Assembly (NCBI GenBank): GCA_039980135.1
Contig: JBDXCV010000007.1
Coordinates: 1 to 64,000, forward strand
Direction of reading: 5' to 3'
Source of the DNA: Alphaproteobacteria bacterium
GTDB taxonomy: Bacteria > Pseudomonadota > Alphaproteobacteria > UBA6615
DNA: 64,000 nt
Shown: one piece after another, positions 56,674 to 64,000 of the stretch
How positions within the stretch are numbered: position 1 is the first letter of the stretch
Layout: every line of letters begins with the position of its first letter
Notes under the pieces: model-generated
What the model was told of the DNA's origin: nothing
The model's input: the letters and a program-made list of their open reading frames with translations, nothing else
Databases searched by the model: none
Translations under genes and position numbers: made by a program

Positions 56674-58986
56674 TCAGCGCGGTACGGTGCCGGGAGGCTT
56701 GTGGGCGGTGACCGGTGGCAACGCACCCTCGAATAGTTCGACGTCCACAAGTGCACTTTGAGCACTCGGGCCCTGACCGAGCTGTGACGTACCGACGTCA
56801 CGGGTGAGCACATTCGGGTTGCCATGCTTGTCGAGGCTCTGCTCGGCGCCGGGCACCTCCGGATCGTACCAGGCGCCGGTTGCAAGCTGAATTACGCCGG
56901 GACGAACTTCCGTCGTAACGTGCACCCCGGCCAGAGTCGCACCGCGGGTATTGAACATCCTTACAATATCGCCGTCGCTGATATTGCGCGCTGCGGCGTC
57001 GTCGGGGTGAATCCACACAGGTTCGCGTTGTTGGATCTTGCTGTCCCGGCTGACCCGCCCGTTGTCCAGCTGGCCGTGCAGCCGGGTGCGCGGCTGGTTC
57101 GAAATCATGTGCAGCGGAAAAGTCTTCGCCGTATCGGCACCCAACCACTCGGTAGGTTCGCGCCAGACTGCATGGCCCGGGCAATCGTCGTATCCGAACC
57201 CGTCGACGACCTCGGAGAAAATCTCGATCTTCCCCGATGGAGAGCTCAGAGCGGCGCCGGCTGGGTCGGCGCGGAATGCTTCGAGCATGACGATCGGTTT
57301 TTCGGCCCGCGGGGTCTCGGCATGGCCGGTCTGCCAGAAGTCGTCAAAGGAGGGGAGGGTCAGATCCTGCTCTGCCGCCTGTTGTCGCGCTCGGTCGTAG
57401 AGATAGCGCAGCCATTCCGCCTCTTCGCGGCCTTCGGTAAAGATATCCTCGGTACCCGCGCGGCGGGCGAGGCCCCGGAAAATGTCGAAATCGTTGCGCG
57501 CGTCACCGACGGGATCGATGGTTTTATCCATTGCCATGATGAAGCGATCTTTCGACGTGGCGCCGATGTCGTTTCGTTCGAGCGTCGTCGTGGACGGCAG
57601 CACGATGTCGGAGAATTTGGCGGTGGCCGTCCACCATGGTTCGTTGACGATAATGGTTTCCGGACGCTGCCAGGCCCGCACCAGGCGATTCAGGTCCTGG
57701 TGATGGTGGAACGGGTTGCCGCCGCACCAGTAGACCAGCCGGATATCGGGATAGGTGCGTGTCTCCCCGTCAAACTCATACTCACTGCCGGGGTTCAGCA
57801 GCATGTCCGAAATGCGCGAGACCGGGATCCATTCCGGACAGGGATTATCACCCGTGGACAGAGACGGTGTGGGGGCCGGGCGCCGGGGGTTGCCCGTATT
57901 GCTCATGCTGCCATACCCGAATCCGAAACCGCGCCCGGGCAGACCGATCCCGCCGAGCATCGCGGCGAGTGTCACTGTCATCCAGAAGGGTTGTTCACCA
58001 TGTTCACCGCGCTGCAGGGACCAATTGGTATTGATGAAGGTCCGTTTCGCGGCCATACGCCGGGCAAGCTCCCGGATCGTATCGGGATCGATCTCGCAGA
58101 TCGTCGCCGCCCAGTCGGCGTCCTTGGCGACACCGTCGCTCTGCCCGAGAAGATAGGGACGAAATTTCTCGTAACCGTCGCAGTAGCGACCGAGGAACTG
58201 ATGATCCGCCAGTCCTTCCGTTTCGAGGGTATGCGCCAATGCTAGCATCAGGGCGACGTCGGTATTGGGGCGCAGTGCCAACCAGTCGGCACCAAGATGC
58301 GCTGCGACATCGTCGCGGATCGGCGAAACATTGACGATTTCAACGCCGGCATTGACCGCCGCCTTGAGTGAAGGTCCGGATATATGTTCCGCCGGGCCGC
58401 CGGACAGCACTTGCATGTTTTTCAGCGGCAACCCGCCGAACGCGACCATGAGTTCGGTGTTCGCGGCGATCGAATCCCAACTCGTATAGTCGGACATCGC
58501 GGCACGGGCGGAGCCGAGAATATGCGGCAGGATCGCGTATCCCGCCGCGATCGAATAGGAGTGTTTCTGCGTGGTGAATCCGCCGACCGTATTCAAAAAA
58601 CGTTGTAGCTGCGTCTTGGCGTGATGGAAGCGCCCAGCGCTCGACCAGCCGTAGGAGCCGCCAAATATGGCGCTGTTGCCGTGTTCGTGCCGGACGCGAT
58701 CGATCTCCGCGGCGACGATATCGAGCGCTTCGTCCCATGGCACGGCGACGAAAGGCTCGGCACCGCGTTGTTGCCGATTGCCGCCCGGTCCGTTGTCGAG
58801 CCAGCCTTTTCGAATCATCGGGCGTGCCACACGGCTTTCGTCATAGACCGCGTCGGGCATGGATTCTATGAGCGGTGAAGGATCGGGGTCTTTGTCGAAG
58901 GGCCGTACGCCGACGAACCGGCCTTCGTCTATTTCGGCCGTGAAGGCCCCCCAATGGGAGGAATGTCTGCGCAGGCTACGGGTCAT
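56674..58986 (-). CDS. molybdopterin oxidoreductase, BisC/DorA type
   Basis: 770 residues from ATG 58986 (SLRRHSSHWGAF start). It belongs to the DMSO-reductase family: the Mo-ligating Ser is expected in GSYGWSSAGRFHH near 115, and the MGD-binding stretches TNWSLQRGEHGEQPFW and YGSMSN are present. There is no N-terminal Cys cluster and no twin-arginine leader, so the enzyme is cytoplasmic like biotin sulfoxide reductase. It reduces S- or N-oxides with an unidentified donor. No dedicated chaperone (BisD/TorD type) is adjacent. Confidence 0.88.
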   Translation of the reverse strand: MTRSLRRHSSHWGAFTAEIDEGRFVGVRPFDKDPDPSPLIESMPDAVYDESRVARPMIRKGWLDNGPGGNRQQRGAEPFVAVPWDEALDIVAAEIDRVRHEHGNSAIFGGSYGWSSAGRFHHAKTQLQRFLNTVGGFTTQKHSYSIAAGYAILPHILGSARAAMSDYTSWDSIAANTELMVAFGGLPLKNMQVLSGGPAEHISGPSLKAAVNAGVEIVNVSPIRDDVAAHLGADWLALRPNTDVALMLALAHTLETEGLADHQFLGRYCDGYEKFRPYLLGQSDGVAKDADWAATICEIDPDTIRELARRMAAKRTFINTNWSLQRGEHGEQPFWMTVTLAAMLGGIGLPGRGFGFGYGSMSNTGNPRRPAPTPSLSTGDNPCPEWIPVSRISDMLLNPGSEYEFDGETRTYPDIRLVYWCGGNPFHHHQDLNRLVRAWQRPETIIVNEPWWTATAKFSDIVLPSTTTLERNDIGATSKDRFIMAMDKTIDPVGDARNDFDIFRGLARRAGTEDIFTEGREEAEWLRYLYDRARQQAAEQDLTLPSFDDFWQTGHAETPRAEKPIVMLEAFRADPAGAALSSPSGKIEIFSEVVDGFGYDDCPGHAVWREPTEWLGADTAKTFPLHMISNQPRTRLHGQLDNGRVSRDSKIQQREPVWIHPDDAAARNISDGDIVRMFNTRGATLAGVHVTTEVRPGVIQLATGAWYDPEVPGAEQSLDKHGNPNVLTRDVGTSQLGQGPSAQSALVDVELFEGALPPVTAHKPPGTVPR

Positions 58987-59090
58987 GGATTCATCCTCAA
59001 GGTCACGCGAGATTGCCCACGGAAGGGCGGGTCTGTCAAAGCGTGTGAGAGGGCGTACAATCACAAGAAATTTCACTTGGGGAGAGAGTC

Positions 59091-59882
59091 ATGGATGTAC
59101 GTCTCGACGGGCGCACCGCGTTGATCACCGGCGCGAGCGAAGGTCTCGGTCTGGCGATGGCAAAAAAGTTCGCGGAATCGGGGGCCAATGTGGCGATGGT
59201 TTCGCGTTCGGCCGACCGGTTGGAGGCGGGGCGTGAGGAGGTGATGGCCAGCGTCGGCGGGAACAAGGTGAAGGTCGAGGCCGTCCCCTGCGATGTGACC
59301 GATACCGATCAGATTGCGGCGATGTGGCAGACGGTCAGCGACAGCCTTGGTGACGTGGATATTCTGATCAACAATGCCGGCCAGCACGCCATCGGACCGT
59401 TTCTCGAATGCGATGACGAGCGCTGGCAGGCCGATCTCGATCTCAAGCTGTTCGCGGCTATTCGTCTCGGTCGCCTCGCGATGCCGGGCATGGCGGCACG
59501 TAAATGGGGCCGTATCATCAACGTGCTGGCGGTCAGCGCGAAGGCCCCGGGTGCGGGGAGCGCGCCGACCTCCGTATCGCGCGCAGCAGGCATGGCGTTG
59601 ACCAAGGTCATGGCGGGCGAGGGCGCGCCCGATAATATCCTGGTGAATGCGCTCCTTGTCGGGCTCATCAAATCCGGCCAGCACGAGCGCCGTCATCAGG
59701 TACAGGCGCCGGAGAAATCCTACGAGGAGTATATGGCCGGGCGCGGCGCCGGAATTCCGATCGGGCGGGCGGGTGAAGCAGAGGAATTTGCCAACATGGC
59801 CTGTTTCCTGGTCTCCGATGCGGGGTCCTATGTGACCGGCTGTGCCATCAACGTGGATGGTGGTCGTTCGCCCGTCGTTTAG
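59091..59882 (+). CDS. SDR-family protein with altered catalytic motif
   Basis: 263 residues. The Rossmann start TGASEGLGLAMA is at about 14-25 and the NNAG motif in ILINNAGQHA near 91. The usual YxxxK catalytic pair is missing: the aligned segment reads T-S-V-S-R (in APTSVSRAAGMALTK), so Tyr is replaced by Thr and Lys by Arg. It may bind NAD(P) and act by another mechanism, or not be a dehydrogenase. It is divergent from the BisC-type gene. Confidence 0.85.
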   Translation: MDVRLDGRTALITGASEGLGLAMAKKFAESGANVAMVSRSADRLEAGREEVMASVGGNKVKVEAVPCDVTDTDQIAAMWQTVSDSLGDVDILINNAGQHAIGPFLECDDERWQADLDLKLFAAIRLGRLAMPGMAARKWGRIINVLAVSAKAPGAGSAPTSVSRAAGMALTKVMAGEGAPDNILVNALLVGLIKSGQHERRHQVQAPEKSYEEYMAGRGAGIPIGRAGEAEEFANMACFLVSDAGSYVTGCAINVDGGRSPVV

Positions 59883-59981
59883 GGCACGGTGCCGGATTTC
59901 ATCCAACATTTCAGCATGGGTGATGACCGACGACGCCTGATCGGTTAGCTTCCGCGCGAATTTCTTATCGAGGGGGCATCT

Positions 59982-61067
59982 GTGTCCGGTGATGTAACTG
60001 TGCGCGCTGCGGAATTAACGGCGCTGATTTCCGAAATGGTCCGCCTTGGCGGAAGTCACGAAGACGAGTGCCGGATCGTGTCCGAGCATCTCGTCGGCGC
60101 GAACCTGTCGGGCCATGACAGCCATGGTGTGGGCATATTTCAGGCCTATGTGAACAATCTGCAACGCGGGCTCCTGGTGCCAAATATTTCGGCGCGCCGT
60201 TATCTCGATGAGGGCGTGTTCCTCCAGTATGACGGGCAGAAGGGATACGGCCAGAGTGTTGCGGCTGAGGTCACGGAACACGCGATCACGCGTGCGCGGG
60301 CCATCGGCATCTGCGTCGCGACGCTCAAGAACTCCCATCATATCGGGCGTGTGGGCACTTACGCGGAGATGATAGCCGCAGCGGGATTCATCTCGATCCA
60401 CTTCACAAATGTCACCGATCATCACACGATGGTGGCGCCGTTTCGTGGTGCCGAATCCCGGTTCGGAACCAACCCGATCACGATGGCGATGCCGACGACG
60501 AACCCGGAGGAGCCCATTATCCTCGATATGGCGACCAGCGTTGTCGCCATGGGCAAGATCCGGGTCGCGAATGATTCCGGCAAAACTGTGCCCGAGGAAT
60601 GGCTCATCGACAGCGATGGCCAACCGACCAGCGATCCGGCGGTTATGTTCAATGATCCGCTTGGGGCGCTACAGCCGTTTGCGGAACATAAGGGCTACGC
60701 GCTTTGCCTCATGGCCGAGTTGATGTCCGGGGCGCTCTCGGGCGGCGGCACTATTCAGCCCGGCAACGAGCGCCTCGACGGGATCATCAACACGATGACC
60801 ATGATTGTCATGGACCCGCACCGTCTCGGGGATGCGAATCTGATCGCCCGGGAAGTCGATGCGATGGTCGACTACACCAAGAGCGCCCGTCCGGCCGATC
60901 CGGAGAAACCTGTGCTGGTCCCCGGGGACCCGGAGCGTGCGGCCCGCAAGGAACGCGGTGCGAATGGCATCTTCATTCCCGAGGGGACATGGGTGTTGCT
61001 GCTGGAGGCAGGAGAGAAGCTCGGCCTCGACCGTTCGAAGGCGCTGGAGATCGCCGGCCTCGCCTAG
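59982..61067 (+). CDS. Ldh2-type malate/lactate/ureidoglycolate dehydrogenase
   Basis: 361 residues of the COG2055 family (MdH/YlbC/YiaK/sulfolactate dehydrogenase). Landmarks are LVGANLSGHDSHGV near 38, the catalytic His in KNSHHIGRVGTYAE near 116, and ESRFGTNPITMAMPT near 158. It uses NAD(P) to oxidise 2-hydroxyacids; which one is not predictable. The GTG start at 59982 is preceded by GAGGGGG. The TAG stop is shared with the convergent Gfo/Idh/MocA gene. Confidence 0.9.
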   Translation: MSGDVTVRAAELTALISEMVRLGGSHEDECRIVSEHLVGANLSGHDSHGVGIFQAYVNNLQRGLLVPNISARRYLDEGVFLQYDGQKGYGQSVAAEVTEHAITRARAIGICVATLKNSHHIGRVGTYAEMIAAAGFISIHFTNVTDHHTMVAPFRGAESRFGTNPITMAMPTTNPEEPIILDMATSVVAMGKIRVANDSGKTVPEEWLIDSDGQPTSDPAVMFNDPLGALQPFAEHKGYALCLMAELMSGALSGGGTIQPGNERLDGIINTMTMIVMDPHRLGDANLIAREVDAMVDYTKSARPADPEKPVLVPGDPERAARKERGANGIFIPEGTWVLLLEAGEKLGLDRSKALEIAGLA

Positions 61068-62056
61068 CCGTCACCCAGAATTTCCGCCAGGGGTATCGAA
61101 CGGCGTTCGTTCGATGATTTTGCGGCGGCTAAAACCACGGCGAGTGGCAGCAGGCCGTCACGGCCATCAATCTCGGGCTTGCGACCTTCGCTGACGGCGT
61201 CGGCGAAATCCTCCAGCTCGACGAGGAGATGATCGGCGGGCGTGTACGCGACGGGTGACGGCGCCGTTTCGCCGGTGCGCTGGATACGCAGACCGTCATT
61301 GTCGATATCGAAGAAGGCATTGGCCTTGGTGCCGTGGATCGTGAGCGTGAACCGGCGCGGCGAGATGTAATCCGCCGCGACATAGCCCACGGCACCCGAT
61401 TTGAACTGCATGAGAAGCGCTGTGACATCCTCAATCTCGGGCTCGGTTTCGAGCCGGTTGAAATATGCCGTGACCTCTCCTGCGTCGCCCAGAAGATAGA
61501 GCAGGTTGTCGATCTGATGGATGCCGATCTGCATCAGGCAGCCGCCGGGAATCTCGGCGGGGTCCGTTCGCCAGACGCCGGGCTTGAGCTTCAGACCGTT
61601 GTCGTTCGAGAATACGCCCTCCGCTAGGCTGACGCGTCCGAGTTCGCCGCTGTCGATGAGGTGCTTGAGGTGCCGCAACGCCCCGTTGCGCCGGTAGGAA
61701 TGCCCGACAGCGAGAACGACGCCGGCCGCTTCGCAGGCTTCGATCATGGCGCGGCCGTCGGCGATCGAGTTAGAGACCGGTTTCTCGACGAAGACATGCT
61801 TGCCGGCCGCCGCTGCCGCCTCGGTCCCAGGGAGATGCGCCGAATTTGGCGTGGTCAGGATGACCCCGTCAAGATCGTCGAGCGCGAGCATCGCTTCATA
61901 AGAGGGCATGGCCTCGCAGTCGAATTCGTCGGCGAACCTGGCCGCCTTGTCCTCGCTTCGTGTGTAGCAGGCGCGGAGTTCGAGCTTGTCCGTCTTCGCG
62001 ATGATCCCGGCCAGTACATCCGACCACCAGCCGATGCCGACGATGCCGACCCGCAT
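61064..62056 (-). CDS. Gfo/Idh/MocA-family oxidoreductase
   Basis: 330 residues from ATG 62056. The Rossmann start reads VGIVGIGWWSDVL, followed by VEKPVSNSIADGRAM near 93 (conserved EKP), the catalytic His region HQIDNLLYLLG near 182 and the C-terminal alpha/beta domain. Members oxidise sugars, inositols or related alcohols with NAD(P). The start overlaps the preceding alpha/beta hydrolase stop (TGATG-type), so the two are coupled. Confidence 0.9.
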   Translation of the reverse strand: MRVGIVGIGWWSDVLAGIIAKTDKLELRACYTRSEDKAARFADEFDCEAMPSYEAMLALDDLDGVILTTPNSAHLPGTEAAAAAGKHVFVEKPVSNSIADGRAMIEACEAAGVVLAVGHSYRRNGALRHLKHLIDSGELGRVSLAEGVFSNDNGLKLKPGVWRTDPAEIPGGCLMQIGIHQIDNLLYLLGDAGEVTAYFNRLETEPEIEDVTALLMQFKSGAVGYVAADYISPRRFTLTIHGTKANAFFDIDNDGLRIQRTGETAPSPVAYTPADHLLVELEDFADAVSEGRKPEIDGRDGLLPLAVVLAAAKSSNERRSIPLAEILGDG

Positions 62057-62865
62057 CAGATCTTGTCCTCCCACTTCGCGAGGAACGGACCGACGATCCC
62101 GGCCCATTGCTCGGGATGGCGGCGGTATGAATAGTGGCCACCTTCCTCTACGAGGACGAGCTCCGACCCTTCGATCGCTTCGTGAAGATCTTCGGAGAAG
62201 TAGAACGGCACGGTTGCGTCGTCGCGGGTACCGACGACAAGTGACGGGTTCTTGATCTGGGTGATCTCGCTGAGCCGGTCATGGTTCAGGGTCATATCGA
62301 TGCGTGCGGCCAGGATCTCCGGCTCCGCGATGGTCTCGAGCGAGCGCTTCTCCAGCTCCATGACCTTGTCGAGGTTGTGACGGAACTGCATGCAGCCGTT
62401 GGTGAACAGGGAGCTGACCCGCACATAGGCTTCCTTGCCCTCGGCCAGGGCGATCTCCCGGCGTGCCGTCTGCACCCGCCGGATATATTCGTCGGCCTTG
62501 GTCCAGGTGTTCGAGAAGATGCAGCAGCGGAACCGTTCGGGATGGTCGATTGCGAGATTCTGCAGGATGGCGCCGCCGGTCGAGGTGCCCAGCACATGTG
62601 CTTTCTCAATTTCCAGCGTGTCCATCAGCGCGATGACGTCATCGGCGATGTGCTGGGTCGAATAGCCGTCGGGTCCGGGAAAATCGCTGTCGCCCGAGCC
62701 GCGGTGATCGAAGGAGATGCAGCGATAGCGATCCGAGAAAATCTTTCGCTGATAGTCCCAGGAATTCATCACACCCACGAGGCCGGGGATGAAAATGAAT
62801 GGCGGGCCGTCACCCATCTGGTCCACGTTGAGTGTGATCCGTCCGACATCAATTCTTTCGGCCAT
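62056..62865 (-). CDS. alpha/beta hydrolase
   Basis: 269 residues from ATG 62865; the frame is open to 62931, but the conserved core begins right after 62865 (ITLNVDQMGDGPPFIFIPGL). Nucleophile elbow GTSTGGAIL (Ser near 98), Asp in VGTRDDATVP near 215 and His in EEGGHYSYR near 242. This is the 3-oxoadipate enol-lactonase/proline-iminopeptidase type of hydrolase; its role is open. It forms a two-gene unit with the Gfo/Idh/MocA gene. Confidence 0.88.
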   Translation of the reverse strand: MAERIDVGRITLNVDQMGDGPPFIFIPGLVGVMNSWDYQRKIFSDRYRCISFDHRGSGDSDFPGPDGYSTQHIADDVIALMDTLEIEKAHVLGTSTGGAILQNLAIDHPERFRCCIFSNTWTKADEYIRRVQTARREIALAEGKEAYVRVSSLFTNGCMQFRHNLDKVMELEKRSLETIAEPEILAARIDMTLNHDRLSEITQIKNPSLVVGTRDDATVPFYFSEDLHEAIEGSELVLVEEGGHYSYRRHPEQWAGIVGPFLAKWEDKI

Positions 62866-63121
62866 TTTTTGAAATCCCTTCGTCTTTCCGCATGTCGCGG
62901 TTGATCCAAATTCGCGCGGAGTTTCCCACATCCGCCCATGGGGTACACCTGTTCAGGGTGAATGGCTCTTGCGACATAAGTTCACGGATCAATCGACGCT
63001 GCACGGGGTTGAGAAAAGCCGGTTTAACCGTTGCCTTCGATAATTTGACGGGTGGCCGCCGGGCCTGAAATACTCTCAAAGATTGAAGTGATCCTCGGTA
63101 TCGACGGCGGATTGTAGAAAC

Positions 63122-63949
63122 ATGGAATTCACTGCGGTGCAGTTTGTCGAATTGGGAATTGCGATCGTTTTCCTTGCCTTGGGCTTTCTGCTGGCCGTGG
63201 TTGCGGTCAGAGCGCTCAAATTCGACAACAACACGGTGTTGGCGGCGCTCATCGTCGTGCCGGTAATCATTTATCTGCTGATCTCGGGCAGGTTGACCGA
63301 TTTCAGCGCCTTCGGAATCGAAGCAAAGTTCAAATCCGAGGCGGGACGCGCCATCGGCAAGATTGCGATCGCGAGCGATTTGGCGGTCTCGAATGAAGAA
63401 GCGAATGAGGGCAATTTCAGCCGAGATGCATTGTGGCAGGAATGTCGTCCCTACATTCTGGTGACACCGGAGAATGTGCCGGACTCAAACTCACCAGCAT
63501 TCGCGTCGCGCATGGAGGCTGTGGCGAATGTGTTGCGGAGTTCGATCCTCTGCAACCGTTTGCTTGCTGTCGTTGTTCTGGACGAACGTGACAAGGTGAT
63601 CGGTTTTTTCGAGCCCGCATTGTTTCTGGAGACCCTTCGAATTCCGCTTGTTCGCTATGGCGCGACTTCTCTTCCCGATGTCGAGACCGAATTGCGCATG
63701 TCAGAACTTGGCGTGGTGCTGAGCAACCCGATAAGGCGCGCGGAAAGCCCGGATGCATTGCACCTTTTTCTTTCCGAGAATATGGATGCCGTCTCCGCGT
63801 TGAAACGCATGCAGGACGCAAGTCTGAACGTGGCCGTCGTTACGAACTCCGCAGGCGAGTTTCGCGGCGTTATGTCCCGTCAGGTGGCGGCGGAATCAAT
63901 TCTTGGTGCCGTGACAAAGGCACTCTCGTCGTCGGGCACTTCGCACTAG
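63122..63949 (+). CDS. membrane protein with CBS-like C-terminal region
   Basis: 275 residues. Two N-terminal membrane helices (about 8-29 and 36-55) are followed by a soluble part. The C-terminal half contains a pair of weak CBS-type segments (LLAVVVLDERDKVIGFFEPALFL near 160 and LNVAVVTNSAGEFRGVMSRQVAAESI near 240). A nucleotide-sensing membrane protein is possible. I do not recognise a named family. The TAG stop is shared with the convergent partial gene. Confidence 0.6.
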   Translation: MEFTAVQFVELGIAIVFLALGFLLAVVAVRALKFDNNTVLAALIVVPVIIYLLISGRLTDFSAFGIEAKFKSEAGRAIGKIAIASDLAVSNEEANEGNFSRDALWQECRPYILVTPENVPDSNSPAFASRMEAVANVLRSSILCNRLLAVVVLDERDKVIGFFEPALFLETLRIPLVRYGATSLPDVETELRMSELGVVLSNPIRRAESPDALHLFLSENMDAVSALKRMQDASLNVAVVTNSAGEFRGVMSRQVAAESILGAVTKALSSSGTSH

Positions 63950-64000
63950 ATCGCTCCGGCGTCCCGCAGGGCGGCGATCTCGTCCTCGGATTTGCCCAGC
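63946..64000 (-). CDS. 3' end of a probable CaiB/BaiF-type CoA-transferase (partial)
   Basis: Only the last 17 codons and stop are in the window; they read LGKSEDEIAALRDAGAI. That ending is characteristic of CaiB/BaiF family CoA-transferases, which move CoA between acyl groups. The rest lies beyond the right edge. It is convergent with the CBS-like gene and shares a CTAG. Confidence 0.5.
   Translation of the reverse strand, partial: LGKSEDEIAALRDAGAI

Overview
The window looks like chromosomal DNA of a GC-rich, aerobic to microaerobic alphaproteobacterium, probably a Rhodospirillales-like marine or soil type. The evidence is a ccoNOQP-ccoGHIS cluster behind an FNR-type box, PurU, two-permease nitrate/taurine-type ABC import, CoxL-, BisC- and CaiB-like catabolic enzymes, and an NpRdhA-like reductive dehalogenase. 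I saw no phage, insertion sequence, CRISPR array, rRNA or tRNA. Gene density is high, and four convergent gene pairs end on one shared CTAG.

Layout. 0-3.4 kb: an alpha/beta hydrolase, a cytoplasmic respiration-independent type reductive dehalogenase and a small ORF with a clear terminator. 3.7-19.7 kb: a surface-protein and signalling locus. It holds a LuxO-like sigma54 response regulator, a 2111-residue RTX protein with a FecR-like N-terminus, a hybrid kinase ending in an HPt domain, a small protein behind a consensus sigma54 promoter, and a complete type I secretion system (TolC, ABC, HlyD). 19.7-26 kb: purU and an ABC importer operon with two permeases, a small membrane protein and two near-duplicate binding proteins. 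26-37.4 kb: mixed metabolic genes (CoxL-like, SnoaL-like, ankyrin, Bcr/CflA efflux, amidohydrolase, PdxA-like, pirin, HIBADH-like, an unrecognised 310-residue protein, MBL hydrolase).

37.5-45.7 kb: the full cbb3 oxidase cluster and its assembly genes, plus a small cytochrome c. Two palindromic FNR/FixK-type boxes bracket the block. 46.2-53.1 kb: a catabolic island with a benzoate-CoA-ligase-like enzyme, alpha/beta hydrolase, cupin, RutD-like hydrolase, RutC-like deaminase, EamA exporter, class IV aminotransferase and 3-hydroxyanthranilate 3,4-dioxygenase. It suggests breakdown of an aminated aromatic compound. 53.2-56.6 kb: a single-domain response regulator convergent and overlapping with a multi-PAS/GAF histidine kinase. 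56.7-64 kb: a BisC-type molybdoenzyme, an atypical SDR, an Ldh2-type dehydrogenase, a Gfo/Idh/MocA oxidoreductase, an alpha/beta hydrolase, a CBS-like membrane protein and the 3' end of a probable CaiB-type CoA-transferase.

The most coherent potentially new system is the 3.7-19.7 kb locus. A LuxQ/LuxU-like kinase, a LuxO-like activator and a matching sigma54 promoter are embedded around one giant RTX substrate and its exporter. All calls come from reading the sequence; no database search was run.
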